Source of the DNA: SVEL01 sp045126215
GTDB taxonomy: Bacteria > Bacillota > Clostridia > Lachnospirales > Lachnospiraceae
Assembly (NCBI GenBank): GCA_045126215.1
Contig: JBGVOD010000029.1
Span: forward strand, 1 to 64,000
Length of the DNA: 64,000 bases
Direction of reading: 5' to 3'
A model generated the notes under the pieces. The model saw only the letters and a list, made by a program, of their open reading frames with translations. It searched no databases and was not told where the DNA came from. Positions 16,949-27,029 of the stretch are shown one piece after another. Position numbers and translations under genes: made by a program. How positions within the stretch are numbered: position 1 is the first letter of the stretch; each line of letters opens with the position of its first letter.

Positions 16949-17293
16949 CTACTCCTCATTAAAAGTAGCTTCTTCTCCGAGCACAAACACCTTATAGTAC
17001 ATCTCAAGTGCTGTAAGTAATTCCTTCTTGTCCTGTCTAAGCTGTTTGATTTTAAGACCACACCCAATTTCATCAAATAAAAGGTCTCCTTCGTCACATA
17101 AAACATTGAATTCAAGATTTCCTTTTTCACTATATTCAAGCGTAAGTACACCACCTATATCCTCTGTGAATAGTACACACATTATCTTAAGTTCATCTTT
17201 TATAGAATCCGGCAATCTGTCAAATTCTTCATTGAAGTAATATTTCTGCTCATATGAGTTTGAACCACATAAAACAACATTCTTATTATACAT
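16949..17293 (-). CDS. DUF6145-like protein of unknown function
   Basis: About 114 residues, acidic and soluble, opening MYNKNVVLCGSNSYEQKYYF; it resembles the Lachnospiraceae family DUF6145, from memory. The start at 17293 overlaps the end of birA by eight bases and has GAGGAG nine bases upstream, so it is translationally coupled to birA. Leucine/lysine-rich helix at about 80-100. The function is not known and I see no catalytic motif. Confidence 0.7.
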   Translation of the reverse strand: MYNKNVVLCGSNSYEQKYYFNEEFDRLPDSIKDELKIMCVLFTEDIGGVLTLEYSEKGNLEFNVLCDEGDLLFDEIGCGLKIKQLRQDKKELLTALEMYYKVFVLGEEATFNEE

Positions 17294-18272
17294 ATCCGTA
17301 AACTCCTCTGACCGAAACTTCACCTGACATTACCTTCTGAAGCTTTCCGTCCTTCTCTACTATTAATTCTCCAGTCTCATCTATTCCCTTTGCAACTGCC
17401 CTATAACTATCATCACCCTTTAACACAAATACCTCTGCATTCAAGTTTACTAAATGACTGTTATATTCATCTTTTATCGATGACAGATTCTGATTTTTCA
17501 AAAACTCTTCATAATAATAATCAAAACTTTCAATTATTTTTGCAACAATCTCATTTCTGTTTATTTTATCTGATTCCATACTATTATTCTCAAGTTCAAT
17601 CTTAATAGACGTAGCTACATCTTTTATCTCATCTGGGAAACTGTCATTATTTATATTTACACCAATTCCAACTACAACATAATTAATATTCTCTATCTCA
17701 GAACTCATCTCTGTAAGAATACCACAAATCTTCTTTCCATCAGATATAATGTCATTTGGCCATTTTATTTTGCATTTTATAGAAGCTACCTTTTCAACAG
17801 CATCCCTAACCGCCATGGCTGCTATAATAGTAAGCATTGATGCCTTAGCAGGGTGAATATCCGGTCTTAAAAGAAATGTCATAAATGCCCCAACTCCTGC
17901 CGGTGAGATAAAGCTCCTGCCTCTGCGTCCCTTTCCACGGCTCTGATGATCAGCTACTACAATAGTCTTATCACTCTGTCCCTGTTCAGCAATAAGCTTA
18001 GCGTAGTTATTTGTTGAATCAATATCATCAAAATAAATAACATTATAAGGAATATTAAGACAGCATTCTATCTCACTCTTTGATAATATATCTGGTGATT
18101 TCAGCATTCTATAGCCTTTATTTTTAACAGCCTCAATATCGTATCCTTCTTCTTTAAGTTTTCCTATAACCTTCCACACTGCTGTTCTTGATACGCCAAG
18201 CATATTACATATATTCTGACCGGAAACATAACCATCTGTTTCTTTAAGCAGTTCTAATACCTTTGTTTTCAT
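17286..18272 (-). CDS. birA: Biotin operon repressor / biotin-[acetyl-CoA-carboxylase] ligase
   Basis: Bifunctional BirA: attaches biotin to carboxylase carrier domains and represses biotin genes. It has an N-terminal winged helix (about 5-57; GQNICNMLGVSRTAVWKVI), the catalytic domain with the biotinyl-AMP loop SRGKGRRGRS (111-120) and KWPND (170-174), and a C-terminal SH3-like domain ending EVSVRGVYGYV. 328 residues, as expected for the two-domain type, so the regulatory function is probably kept. It overlaps the DUF6145-like gene downstream. No biotin biosynthetic genes are in the window. Confidence 0.95.
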   Translation of the reverse strand: MKTKVLELLKETDGYVSGQNICNMLGVSRTAVWKVIGKLKEEGYDIEAVKNKGYRMLKSPDILSKSEIECCLNIPYNVIYFDDIDSTNNYAKLIAEQGQSDKTIVVADHQSRGKGRRGRSFISPAGVGAFMTFLLRPDIHPAKASMLTIIAAMAVRDAVEKVASIKCKIKWPNDIISDGKKICGILTEMSSEIENINYVVVGIGVNINNDSFPDEIKDVATSIKIELENNSMESDKINRNEIVAKIIESFDYYYEEFLKNQNLSSIKDEYNSHLVNLNAEVFVLKGDDSYRAVAKGIDETGELIVEKDGKLQKVMSGEVSVRGVYGYV

Positions 18273-18282
18273 ATTATCGCCT

Positions 18283-18573
18283 TTATAATGCCACTAAGAA
18301 TCCTAATATTGCAAATGCAAACATAGCTGCACCTACAAAATATAAAATAATTCCATGCATTGTTTCTCTCATTTTCTGTACTTTGATTCCAAGGGCAATA
18401 TTCATAATTGCCGAACTAAGAAATACAACAGGAAACATTATCATATATTTTTCAACATCTATAATCAGCATAATAACTGATAAAACAATCACTATTGCAA
18501 GAACAACATTTATTATATCAATTGCTCTTCCAATCTGTCTGTTGTTTCGGCTTTTTCTATTAATAATATCCAT
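18283..18573 (-). CDS. Small integral membrane protein
   Basis: 96 residues with three hydrophobic stretches (about 20-40, 47-65 and 72-95) after a basic N-terminus (RKSRNNRQIGR), so it is predicted to sit in the membrane with its N-terminus inside. No motif is recognised. It lies 10 bp from birA and from argF on either side, suggesting one transcript argF-18573-birA-16949-dus. Function unknown. Confidence 0.7.
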   Translation of the reverse strand: MDIINRKSRNNRQIGRAIDIINVVLAIVIVLSVIMLIIDVEKYMIMFPVVFLSSAIMNIALGIKVQKMRETMHGIILYFVGAAMFAFAILGFLVAL

Positions 18574-18583
18574 TTCTATATAC

Positions 18584-19591
18584 CTATTTATTCAATGTAT
18601 ATCCACCAAGAGTAGCAAGCATTATAGCCTTAATTGAATGCATTCTGTTTTCGGCTTCATCAAATACTACTGATTTTTCTGATTCAAATATTTCGTCTGT
18701 TACTTCCATCTCTGAAATACCAAACTTCTCATACACTTCCTTACCAACCTTTGTCTTAAGGTCATGGAAAGCTGGAAGACAATGCATAAAGATGGCTGTA
18801 TCTTTTGCATTTTCAAATGCCTTTTTATTTACCTGATAATCTTTAAGGTCTGCAATACGCTCTGCCCATACCTCATCTGGTTCACCCATAGAAACCCATA
18901 CATCTGTATAGATAACATCAGCATCTTTTGTTCCTTCTTCGACATTCTCTGTAAGAGTAATTTTAGCTCCTGAAGCTTTAGCATATTCCTTACACTGATT
19001 TACAAGTTCTTCATTTGGAAAATACTTTTTATTTGTACAAGCTGTAAAATTAAGACCGAGCTTTGAACATACTATCATAAGGGAATTACCCATATTATAT
19101 CTTGCATCACCCATATATACAAAATTAAGACCCTTTAATGTTCCAAACTTTTCTTTTACAGTGAGCATATCTGCAATCATCTGTGTTGGATGATATTCGT
19201 TTGTAAGTCCATTCCAAACTGGAACACCTGCATATTTTGCAAGCTCTTCTACTATCTCCTGTCCAAATCCACGATATTCTATACCATCATACATTCTTCC
19301 AAGTACTCTTGCTGTATCAGCAATACTTTCCTTTTTGCCAATCTGTGAACCTGATGGATCAAGATATGTAGAACCCATACCCAAATCATGTGCTGCCACT
19401 TCAAATGAGCATCTTGTTCTTGTGGATGTCTTTTCAAAAATCAGAGCAACATTCTTGCCCTCTAAATATCTGTGTGGAATACCATTTCTTTTCTTGTATT
19501 TAAGATCTGCCGACAAATCTATAAGGTATTCTATTTCTTCTGGTGTAAAGTCTTTTAATGTTAAATAATTCTTTCCTACTAATGACTGCAT
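18584..19591 (-). CDS. argF: Ornithine carbamoyltransferase
   Basis: Makes citrulline from ornithine and carbamoyl phosphate in arginine synthesis, or the reverse in arginine catabolism. It carries the carbamoyl-phosphate motif EKTSTRTRCSFE (53-64), the GRMYDGIEYRG region, HPTQ (in EYHPTQMIADMLTV) and the ornithine-binding MHCLPAF (near 270). 335 residues, normal. No arcA or arcC is adjacent, so the direction of use cannot be told from context. It is the first gene of the leftward group. Confidence 0.95.
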   Translation of the reverse strand: MQSLVGKNYLTLKDFTPEEIEYLIDLSADLKYKKRNGIPHRYLEGKNVALIFEKTSTRTRCSFEVAAHDLGMGSTYLDPSGSQIGKKESIADTARVLGRMYDGIEYRGFGQEIVEELAKYAGVPVWNGLTNEYHPTQMIADMLTVKEKFGTLKGLNFVYMGDARYNMGNSLMIVCSKLGLNFTACTNKKYFPNEELVNQCKEYAKASGAKITLTENVEEGTKDADVIYTDVWVSMGEPDEVWAERIADLKDYQVNKKAFENAKDTAIFMHCLPAFHDLKTKVGKEVYEKFGISEMEVTDEIFESEKSVVFDEAENRMHSIKAIMLATLGGYTLNK

Positions 19592-19626
19592 CTTTATTCT
19601 CTCTTTCTATTTTAATAAATGGAAAA

Positions 19627-19653
19627 AGTACGGAAGTACTTAACTTCCGTACT
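19627..19653 (-). terminator. Intrinsic terminator of the SleB-type gene
   Basis: Perfect 11-bp arms AGTACGGAAGT / ACTTCCGTACT with a five-base loop, followed on the minus strand by a T5 run. It separates the hydrolase gene from argF. Confidence 0.85.
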
Positions 19654-19692
19654 GATTATAAATCATATTAAATAAATATTCTATATCTTTTT

Positions 19693-20955
19693 TTAATATC
19701 TGTAAAATACCTGAGCACCAATAATTGAATATTCAGTATATCTTGAGAAGTTTGCTGCATATCTTGCGCAGAAATAATTGTAATTTGGTACATTATTTAT
19801 TCCTGACAAAGCATCCTGAGTTGCTCTTACAGCTGAATCTAAAGGACCTCTTGAAATATATCTCTGCAAAGCTCCATCTGTTACAACTGCAAACTGACCT
19901 CTTGCATATACAACATCCTGAACTGTATTACCCCAACGACCTGATTTCAATCTATTTAAGATAACATTTGCAACTGCTAACTGGTCTTCGTAAATATCTC
20001 CACCAGCTTCAGCTGATACTGTACATGCCAAAATATAAGCTTCTTCTTCTGATATTGTAATAGCCGGCTGCTGAACAGTCTGTACAATATGACTATTCTC
20101 AATTGCCTGCTGATATGCTAACTGTCTCTGTCTCTCTGCTTCTGCAGCTGCCTCAGCCTCTAATCTCTGTCTTTCTAATTCAGCTTCAATTTCAGCCTGT
20201 GCCTCTTCAACAGTCTTACCTGTTCCTATCTCATATTCAAACGAAAGATATTCTGTAGCTGTATACAATGTCTGTCCATTGTAATTAATAGCTGTCCAAT
20301 TATCATCTTTGCTAATTACAGGAACTTCACATCCTGCATCCATTGTTGCAACAACCTTTGCCGACTCGTCTGCTGCATTTCTCATTCTAAGGGAATTAAC
20401 TAATGCAACTGCCTTGCATGAACAAAAGTCTGCCATGTGTACTTCTGCTTCTTCACCCATATAAATGTACTCATTCATTACATAACCAGTTACATTTCCT
20501 GACTGAATACGTGACCACTGTGGTCCTTTGCTAAGTACAATACCACCATCACCAGGCTGTAATGTACCTACTATATCTGAAATAATTGTTGAGTTAGCTC
20601 TGACATTTAATGTATCGCTTACATTTGCGATAAACTGTAATGATGCCTGTGATGCATCTTCAGCAACAACATCTGTATCAGTTACTACAACTGAACCTAC
20701 GCTATTTTCTTCTGTTGTTTCTTCAATCATTTCTTCAGTTTCAACTTCTGTCTGACTTTCAAAAGTAATACCTTTATCAGTGAAAGCGACAGCCTCTGCA
20801 AAAATAATATTCTCTTCTACTGCGTTCTGTGTTGATGTCTCATTGTTTTCAGAAGACTTATTTCCCATGTTGCAAGCGATAACTACAACCAACAATACTA
20901 CAACTAACACTGTAGAAATAATCTTTGTAATCATCTTACCTTGTTTAGTGTTCAT
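19693..20955 (-). CDS. SleB-family cell-wall hydrolase with SH3 domains
   Basis: Exported protein that probably cuts peptidoglycan. A membrane anchor at residues 9-28 (possible lipobox around VIACNM) is followed by an acidic T/E-rich linker. Two bacterial SH3 domains (about 105-165 with LNVRANSTIISDIVGTLQPG, and about 185-240) are followed by an alanine/glutamate-rich coiled coil (about 245-285). The Hydrolase_2 (SleB/CwlJ) domain spans about 300-420, with CTVSAEAGGDIYEDQLAVAN and the glutamate expected for catalysis. SleB relatives open spore cortex, but this multidomain form also occurs in vegetative cells; no ypeB partner is nearby. A good ribosome site (GGAGGA) precedes the ATG. Confidence 0.88.
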   Translation of the reverse strand: MNTKQGKMITKIISTVLVVVLLVVVIACNMGNKSSENNETSTQNAVEENIIFAEAVAFTDKGITFESQTEVETEEMIEETTEENSVGSVVVTDTDVVAEDASQASLQFIANVSDTLNVRANSTIISDIVGTLQPGDGGIVLSKGPQWSRIQSGNVTGYVMNEYIYMGEEAEVHMADFCSCKAVALVNSLRMRNAADESAKVVATMDAGCEVPVISKDDNWTAINYNGQTLYTATEYLSFEYEIGTGKTVEEAQAEIEAELERQRLEAEAAAEAERQRQLAYQQAIENSHIVQTVQQPAITISEEEAYILACTVSAEAGGDIYEDQLAVANVILNRLKSGRWGNTVQDVVYARGQFAVVTDGALQRYISRGPLDSAVRATQDALSGINNVPNYNYFCARYAANFSRYTEYSIIGAQVFYRY

Positions 20956-21251
20956 AGTTTCCTCCTAATTTCAAAGTACCGTATCATACTTTGATTTGCT
21001 CTTTATAACATCTACCATCCTATAGTAGCTTGTTATAATTGTTACAAAATTGTTACAATTATTACAACTTTTCGAAGGCTATAATACCAAACATGGATAT
21101 ATTTGTCAAGTTTTTGAATTTTCGCATTTATTTGAAGCTCTCAAAATCCTTGTTTTTACAGTATTTTTAGCACTTAATCTATAATAATATTTTTTTGATT
21201 TTATTAAGATTATATGCAAATATTAAAGAAATATTACGTGTACACTTTTTG
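20956..21251. other. AT-rich intergenic region upstream of the SleB-type gene
   Basis: About 296 bp without a gene. It contains repeated TTGTTACAAT/GTTACAAT-type words around 21,030-21,065 (TTATAATTGTTACAAAATTG, then TTACAATTATTACAAC), which could be regulator half-sites for the hydrolase gene. The rest is AT-rich and featureless, and the rRNA methyltransferase gene ends at 21252. Confidence 0.35.
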
Positions 21252-22085
21252 TCACTTACTAATCTTTCTTCTGGCTTCATACATTAAAATTCCTGCAGCA
21301 ACAGAGGCATTCAATGATTCAAGTTTTCCCATCATCGGAATTCTTATTAATTTGTCAGCTTCATTGGATATTTCTTCCGAAAGTCCTCTTGCTTCATTTC
21401 CAATAAAAATACATACCGATTCATTTAAAGCATCATCTGCGAAATATTCTTTTCCATTCAAATGTGCCCCATACATTACAATACCTTTGCTTTTTAAATA
21501 TTTTATTGTTTCAACAAGATTTTGACAATTTTTCACAGGAACTCGAAACAGCGAGCCCATTGTAGCCCTGGTCACTTTTGGATTATAAATATCAACACAT
21601 TCCTTATTTGTAAGTATCATGGAAACACCCGCACCTTCTGCAGTTCTAATAATCGTGCCCATATTTCCCGGATCATTTAATCCATCTAAAATCACAAAGA
21701 TTTGTTTTTCTTCTATATTAATATAATCATCTATATCATACTCCAACTGTTTTACAACTACAAACATTCCCTGGTCTGTAACTGTATCAGATATATTCTT
21801 TGCAATATCATCTGAAATCACTGTAAAATCGTGATTATTAAGCTTTTTTCTTACCTTTTCGTAAATAGAATCGTTAAATCCTTTCTTCGTTTCCGTAATA
21901 TCTTTTATGGTACTTTCTGATACATATATATTTACTATCAGTTCATCCGGAACTTCTAAAAAAATCTTTAATCCTTCAACAACAAAAACTCCCTCTTTTC
22001 TTCTTACAGAAGCTTTTGTTTGAAGATTGTTTATGTATTTTATTTGTTGATTTGATGAAGATGTTATCTTTCCAATCTGTCCCAT
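21252..22085 (-). CDS. TrmH/SpoU-family RNA 2'-O-methyltransferase
   Basis: SAM-dependent methyltransferase for rRNA or tRNA ribose, RlmB/TsnR-like. A substrate-binding N-terminal domain (about 1-100) is followed by the SPOUT trefoil-knot domain with FVILDGLNDPGNMGTIIRTA (motif 1), FIGNEARGLSEE (motif 2) and LESLNASVAAGILMYEA (motif 3). 277 residues. The target nucleotide cannot be told from sequence. It sits downstream of pfkA but beyond the pfkA terminator. Confidence 0.88.
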   Translation of the reverse strand: MGQIGKITSSSNQQIKYINNLQTKASVRRKEGVFVVEGLKIFLEVPDELIVNIYVSESTIKDITETKKGFNDSIYEKVRKKLNNHDFTVISDDIAKNISDTVTDQGMFVVVKQLEYDIDDYINIEEKQIFVILDGLNDPGNMGTIIRTAEGAGVSMILTNKECVDIYNPKVTRATMGSLFRVPVKNCQNLVETIKYLKSKGIVMYGAHLNGKEYFADDALNESVCIFIGNEARGLSEEISNEADKLIRIPMMGKLESLNASVAAGILMYEARRKISK

Positions 22086-22113
22086 ATATCTCCTCTTTTC
22101 AATAAATATTATG

Positions 22114-22159
22114 AAAAAAACACCTTAAGAAAATACCTAGCCGCCATCTTCTTAAGGTG
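22114..22159 (-). terminator. Intrinsic terminator of dnaE-pfkA
   Basis: Perfect 11-bp arms CACCTTAAGAA / TTCTTAAGGTG (22121-22131 and 22149-22159), with a T7 run on the minus strand. It lies 100 bp past the pfkA stop. Confidence 0.85.
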
Positions 22160-22257
22160 CCTTCTAATATAATACTCATACGAGCATACAAATCTGATTT
22201 ATATCTATCAAATCCGACTGATAAAATATTTTATATTCTATCTAAAACTACTATTAA

Positions 22258-23232
22258 TTATCTTGCAAGTAATCTGCTTACTTCAAATTGATATTCATCA
22301 ATATCCTTCTTCATTGCAAGTGCTTCATCTATTTCATAATCTACATACTGGCCATCTTTGTATGCTACAACTCTGTTGCTCTTGCCTTCGCAAAGTAAGT
22401 CAACTGCGTATGCACCCATAATAGAAGCATATACTCTATCCTTACATGTTGGGCTTCCACCACGCTGCATATGTCCAAGAATTGCTGCTCTTGTTTCCAT
22501 ACCTGTTGCAGCTTCAATTCTCTTTGCCATATTATTTGAATCGCCAATACCTTCAGCATTGATTATGATATGATGTTTCTTACCTATTGATCTTGTCTGT
22601 CTGATATGTTCAATAATAGCTTCCTCGTTATTGTCATATCTCTCTGGAAGAAGAATATCTTCTGCACCATTAGCAATACCACACCATAATGCAATATAGC
22701 CTGCACTTCTACCCATAACTTCAATTACTGAACATCTTTCATGTGATGTAGAAGTATCACGAATCTTGTCAATAGCTTCCATTGCTGTATTTACAGCTGT
22801 ATCAAAACCGATTGTATAATCTGTACAAGCAATATCTAAGTCGATTGTTCCTGGTACACCGATAGTATTGATTCCAAGATGAGAAAGCTTCTGAGCTCCC
22901 TGGAATGAACCATCACCACCAATTACGATGATACCATCAATGCCATGTTTCTTGCATATTTCAGCGCCCTTCTTCTGACCTTCAGGTGTTCTGAATTCCT
23001 GACATCTTGCTGTATAAAGAATTGTACCACCTCTCTGGATAGTATCTGATACACTATGTGCATCCATATCTATAATATCTTCCTCTAAAAGACCCTGATA
23101 TCCTCTTCTAATACCTTTAACTTTCTTTCCTCTAGCAATAGCTATTCTAACAACTGCTCTAATTGCTGCATTCATGCCTGGTGCATCTCCACCACTTGTA
23201 AGAACACCAATTGTATTTACTTCTTTTGCCAT
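22258..23232 (-). CDS. pfkA: ATP-dependent 6-phosphofructokinase
   Basis: Phosphorylates fructose 6-phosphate, the committed step of glycolysis. It has GVLTSGGDAPGMNAAIRAVV at the N-terminus, the ATP/Mg loop GGDGSFQGA, the catalytic TIGFDTAVNTA region, MGRSAGYIALW and the effector-site arginines. The GGDGS loop indicates ATP rather than pyrophosphate as donor. 324 residues from the ATG at 23232, which has AGGAGG eight bases upstream; an in-frame start at 23250 is not supported. It lies 98 bp downstream of dnaE, a conserved Firmicute order. Confidence 0.96.
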   Translation of the reverse strand: MAKEVNTIGVLTSGGDAPGMNAAIRAVVRIAIARGKKVKGIRRGYQGLLEEDIIDMDAHSVSDTIQRGGTILYTARCQEFRTPEGQKKGAEICKKHGIDGIIVIGGDGSFQGAQKLSHLGINTIGVPGTIDLDIACTDYTIGFDTAVNTAMEAIDKIRDTSTSHERCSVIEVMGRSAGYIALWCGIANGAEDILLPERYDNNEEAIIEHIRQTRSIGKKHHIIINAEGIGDSNNMAKRIEAATGMETRAAILGHMQRGGSPTCKDRVYASIMGAYAVDLLCEGKSNRVVAYKDGQYVDYEIDEALAMKKDIDEYQFEVSRLLAR

Positions 23233-23330
23233 ATATAGCGCCTCCTGCATATAATTACTTAATTTCTAACTTTTCCACATATATACGGATACTATTCTAA
23301 TACTATTTTCCTTGCTTTTCAAGGACTTTT

Positions 23331-26300
23331 TCAATCCACCGCGATATTTTTTTCTCCATAGATTTCTTTTAATTTATTTAAAAGTTCTTCATTTATTTTT
23401 ACGCTCTTTGCCGGTGGTAGTATTTTCTTTTGTTTTTCAGTTCTCAAATAGATAATAACATTGTCCCTTCCATCAGACATTTCAAGGATACTCATCAAAT
23501 TTTCTTCATTTTCCATATATTCATCTTTATTTTCAAACTGAACCCATAGATTCTGTGGAACATTATCAAATTCAAGGATGTTTTCGCAAATAAGTTTTGC
23601 GTTTTCCTCTTCATTTATTGTTACGCGACCAGTAACAAATATTTTCTTGTCTTCCTTAAGATATTCTCTGTTTTTTTCATAGTCTCGTGGAAATACTATA
23701 ACTTCTACTGTTCCATATATATCTTCTATCCCAACAAATGCCATCATCTGGTTAGTCTTTGTTGTTTTAAGTGTTACATAACTTACCATTCCACCAATGG
23801 TAGCTTTTGTCCCATCTATTACTTTTGGTGCTTCGTCCTCTGCCATAAAATCACTGGATGTAGCGGTAATTCTTTTTTTCCATTTCGCCATATCTTCCAT
23901 CAGAGGATGTCCACTTATATATACACCTGAAACTTCTTTTTCAAATGCAAGTAAATCACTCTTTTCATATTCTGAAACATTTGGAACTTTTATTTCAAAA
24001 TCCTTCTTTTCATCTTCCGATACAAGGTCAAACAACGTCATCTGCCCTGCCAGATTATTCTTCCTGTCTTTTGAAACAGAATCCATAACATTTGAATAAA
24101 TCATCATAAGCTGCTTTCTATTAAGCGAAAAGCAATCAAATGCTCCTGCTTTGATAAAGCTTTCTACAGTGCGCTTATTTACTTCTTTTCCAGTAAGTCT
24201 TACAACAAAATCATTTAATGATGTAAATTCTCCTCTTTCGTTTCTTTCAGCAACAATACTGTCAATCACACCTTTACCAATACTTTTAAGAGCCGAAAGA
24301 CCATATCTTATACATCCATTTTCAACCGAAAAATCTCTTTCTCCTTTATTTATATCTGGAGGAAGAACATCAATCCCCATTCCTTTACAAATAATGATAT
24401 ATTGAGCCACCTTAGATGTATTTTCAATGAAAGATGTCATAAGTGATGCCATGAATTCCACCTTGTAATAATGCTTAAGATACGCTGTCTGATATGCCAC
24501 TACTGCATACGCAGCTGCATGTGACTTATTAAATGCATACTTTGCAAAATCTATCATTTCATCATATATCTTATTGGCTGTCTTTTCATCAATTCCATTA
24601 TTAATACAGCCTGGAATTCCATCCTCTTCATTTCCGTATACAAAATTTTTTCTTTCCTTTTCCATTACGGAAGCTTTCTTCTTTGACATTGCTCTTCTAA
24701 GCAGATCACTTCGGCCAAGAGAATATCCGGCAAGGTCTCGAACTATCTGCATTACCTGTTCCTGATATACAATACAACCATGTGTCGGTTTAAGTATAGG
24801 CTCAAGCTGTGGGCAGTCATATGTGATAGTATCTGCATTATTTTTTCCCTGCAGATATTTTGGTATAAAATCCATAGGACCTGGTCTGTACAATGCAATA
24901 CCGGCTATAATATCTTCTAAAGATTCTGGTTTTAGTTCCTTCATGAAATTCTTCATCCCCGGACTTTCAAGCTGGAATATGCCTTCTGTCTTTCCACTTC
25001 CAACAAGAGCCAGTACATCTTTATCATTATAGTCAATATTTTGTAAATTAATATCTACTCCATGTCCTTTTTTTACAAGTTTAAGTGTATTCTGGATAAC
25101 TGTAAGTGTACGTAATCCAAGAAAGTCCATCTTCAAAAGGCCAAGTTCTTCAAGAGTTGTCATAATATACTGGGTTGTTACAGTTCCGTCTGATGCCTTT
25201 GACAATGGTACAAACTCATCAACAGGTTTTGAAGAAATAAGTACGCCTGCCGCATGCATAGATGTATGTCTTGGCAATCCTTCAAGCTTCTTTGACATAT
25301 CTACAAGATACTTTACTTCAGGATTTGAGTCATATTCCTTCTTGAACATCGGATTCATTGCAAGTGCTTTTTCAAGAGTAATATTTAGTTCATTTGGGAC
25401 CATCTTTGCGATACTGTCAACCATTGAATATGGCATATCAAGAACTCGTCCAACATCTCTAAGAACACCTTTAGCCGCCAATGTACCAAATGTTACAATC
25501 TGAGCAACCTGTGTCTTTCCATACTTTTCTATTACATAGTCAATAACCTCTCCACGTCTTTCCATACAGAAATCTATATCGATATCAGGCATAGATACAC
25601 GTTCAGGATTAAGGAAACGTTCAAACAGCAGATTATACCTAATTGGATCAATATCTGTTATCTCAAGGGTATATGCAACAATACTTCCTGCAGCAGAGCC
25701 TCTTCCCGGTCCAACAGCTATATCATTCATCTTAGCATAATTAATAAAATCCCATACAATAAGGAAATAATCTGTAAAGCCCATACTTCTGATGACAGAA
25801 AGTTCATAATCCAGTCTTTCTTTGAGCTTATCGTCAGCATAATCTCCTACTTTAGCTTCTTGTGGCATACTTCCATATCTCTTTATGAGTCCTTTATTAC
25901 AAAGGTCTTCAAGATATCTGAAGTTTGCCTCCCCCTCTATTTCCGGTGTCTCCCAGTATTCCTTTGGAACATCAAACTTTGGAAGCTTTCTTACACCAAA
26001 CTCAATTTCAACATTGCATCTTTCTGCAATCTTATGTGTATTTTCAAGTGCCTCAAGCGCATATGGAAACAGCATCTTCATCTCATCTTCGCTTTTGAGA
26101 TAATACTGTCCTCCTTCATATTTCATTCTATCTTCATCTGTTACTTTCTTTGATGTCTGTATACATAACAAAATATCGTGTGCCGCAGCATCTTCAGCAT
26201 TTATATAGTGAATGTCGTTTGTAGCAACAAGCTTTATATCAAGCTCCCTGCTCATTCTAAGAAGTCCTGTATTAACAGTCTTTTGTGTTGGAATACCGTG

Positions 26301-26831
26301 GTCTTGAAGTTCCAGAAAGAAATTGCCCTTTCCAAAAATTCCTTCATATCTAAGTGCCGACTCTTTGGCTGCCTCATAGTCATTTCTAGCAAGATTTCTT
26401 TGAACTTCACCTGCAAGACATGCACTAAGGCAGATAATTCCCTCTGAATATTCAGATAATACTTCATAATCTACTCTTGGCTTGTAATAGAATCCCTCCG
26501 TAAAACCTTTTGAAACTATTTTCATAAGATTATGGTATCCTTTGTCATTCTCTGCCAAAAGAACAAGATGATAATATCTGTCTTCATTTACATTAGCTTC
26601 TTTATCAAATCTTGAGCCTGGTGCAACATACACCTCGCATCCAATGATAGGCTTGATTCCTACTTCTCTTGCCGCTCTATAAAAATCTATAACGCCATAC
26701 ATTACTCCATGGTCTGTTATAGCCAAACTATCCATTCCAAGCTCTTTTGCTCGTAAAACTATCTCTTTTATTTTGCTGGAACCATCTAATAGACTGAATT
26801 CCGTATGAACATGTAAATGTGTAAACGCCAT
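23331..26831 (-). CDS. dnaE: DNA polymerase III alpha subunit
   Basis: Replicative polymerase of the C family, DnaE type without an internal exonuclease. The PHP domain starts at FTHLHVHTEFSLLDGSSKI (3-21). The palm has PDIDIDF (415-421), holding two of the catalytic aspartates, and GPGRGSAAGS (374-383). Fingers, tandem HhH (about 810-880) and an OB-fold domain (about 985-1065) follow. 1166 residues, full length. In Firmicutes DnaE works beside PolC. AGGGG lies seven bases before the ATG, and pfkA follows. Confidence 0.97.
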   Translation of the reverse strand: MAFTHLHVHTEFSLLDGSSKIKEIVLRAKELGMDSLAITDHGVMYGVIDFYRAAREVGIKPIIGCEVYVAPGSRFDKEANVNEDRYYHLVLLAENDKGYHNLMKIVSKGFTEGFYYKPRVDYEVLSEYSEGIICLSACLAGEVQRNLARNDYEAAKESALRYEGIFGKGNFFLELQDHGIPTQKTVNTGLLRMSRELDIKLVATNDIHYINAEDAAAHDILLCIQTSKKVTDEDRMKYEGGQYYLKSEDEMKMLFPYALEALENTHKIAERCNVEIEFGVRKLPKFDVPKEYWETPEIEGEANFRYLEDLCNKGLIKRYGSMPQEAKVGDYADDKLKERLDYELSVIRSMGFTDYFLIVWDFINYAKMNDIAVGPGRGSAAGSIVAYTLEITDIDPIRYNLLFERFLNPERVSMPDIDIDFCMERRGEVIDYVIEKYGKTQVAQIVTFGTLAAKGVLRDVGRVLDMPYSMVDSIAKMVPNELNITLEKALAMNPMFKKEYDSNPEVKYLVDMSKKLEGLPRHTSMHAAGVLISSKPVDEFVPLSKASDGTVTTQYIMTTLEELGLLKMDFLGLRTLTVIQNTLKLVKKGHGVDINLQNIDYNDKDVLALVGSGKTEGIFQLESPGMKNFMKELKPESLEDIIAGIALYRPGPMDFIPKYLQGKNNADTITYDCPQLEPILKPTHGCIVYQEQVMQIVRDLAGYSLGRSDLLRRAMSKKKASVMEKERKNFVYGNEEDGIPGCINNGIDEKTANKIYDEMIDFAKYAFNKSHAAAYAVVAYQTAYLKHYYKVEFMASLMTSFIENTSKVAQYIIICKGMGIDVLPPDINKGERDFSVENGCIRYGLSALKSIGKGVIDSIVAERNERGEFTSLNDFVVRLTGKEVNKRTVESFIKAGAFDCFSLNRKQLMMIYSNVMDSVSKDRKNNLAGQMTLFDLVSEDEKKDFEIKVPNVSEYEKSDLLAFEKEVSGVYISGHPLMEDMAKWKKRITATSSDFMAEDEAPKVIDGTKATIGGMVSYVTLKTTKTNQMMAFVGIEDIYGTVEVIVFPRDYEKNREYLKEDKKIFVTGRVTINEEENAKLICENILEFDNVPQNLWVQFENKDEYMENEENLMSILEMSDGRDNVIIYLRTEKQKKILPPAKSVKINEELLNKLKEIYGEKNIAVD

Positions 26832-26974
26832 TTGTTTTCCCCTAACTTGTGTTTAAAGTAGTGGTCGAATCCTGACCTAATTGCAAAATACAAAAAATAT
26901 CATCAATACTGACGTGCATTCTGCAACAAAAAGAACGAAAAAAACATTCCTGCATTAGATTATAACACAAGAAA

Positions 26975-27009
26975 AAACTAGCATCTACTCTTTTTGTAGA
27001 TGCTAGTTT
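26975..27009 (-). terminator. Intrinsic terminator after the 27030 lipoprotein
   Basis: Perfect 14-bp arms AAACTAGCATCTAC / GTAGATGCTAGTTT with a seven-base loop and T-run on the minus strand. It closes the C39-like/lipoprotein unit. Confidence 0.88.
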
Positions 27010-27029
27010 AATTTACCAGCTCATTTTCT

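Noticed and set aside
16918..17154. Alternative minus-strand frame overlapping the DUF6145-like gene
   Set aside because: It is out of frame with the coupled gene at 17293, has no ribosome site and no recognisable protein features.
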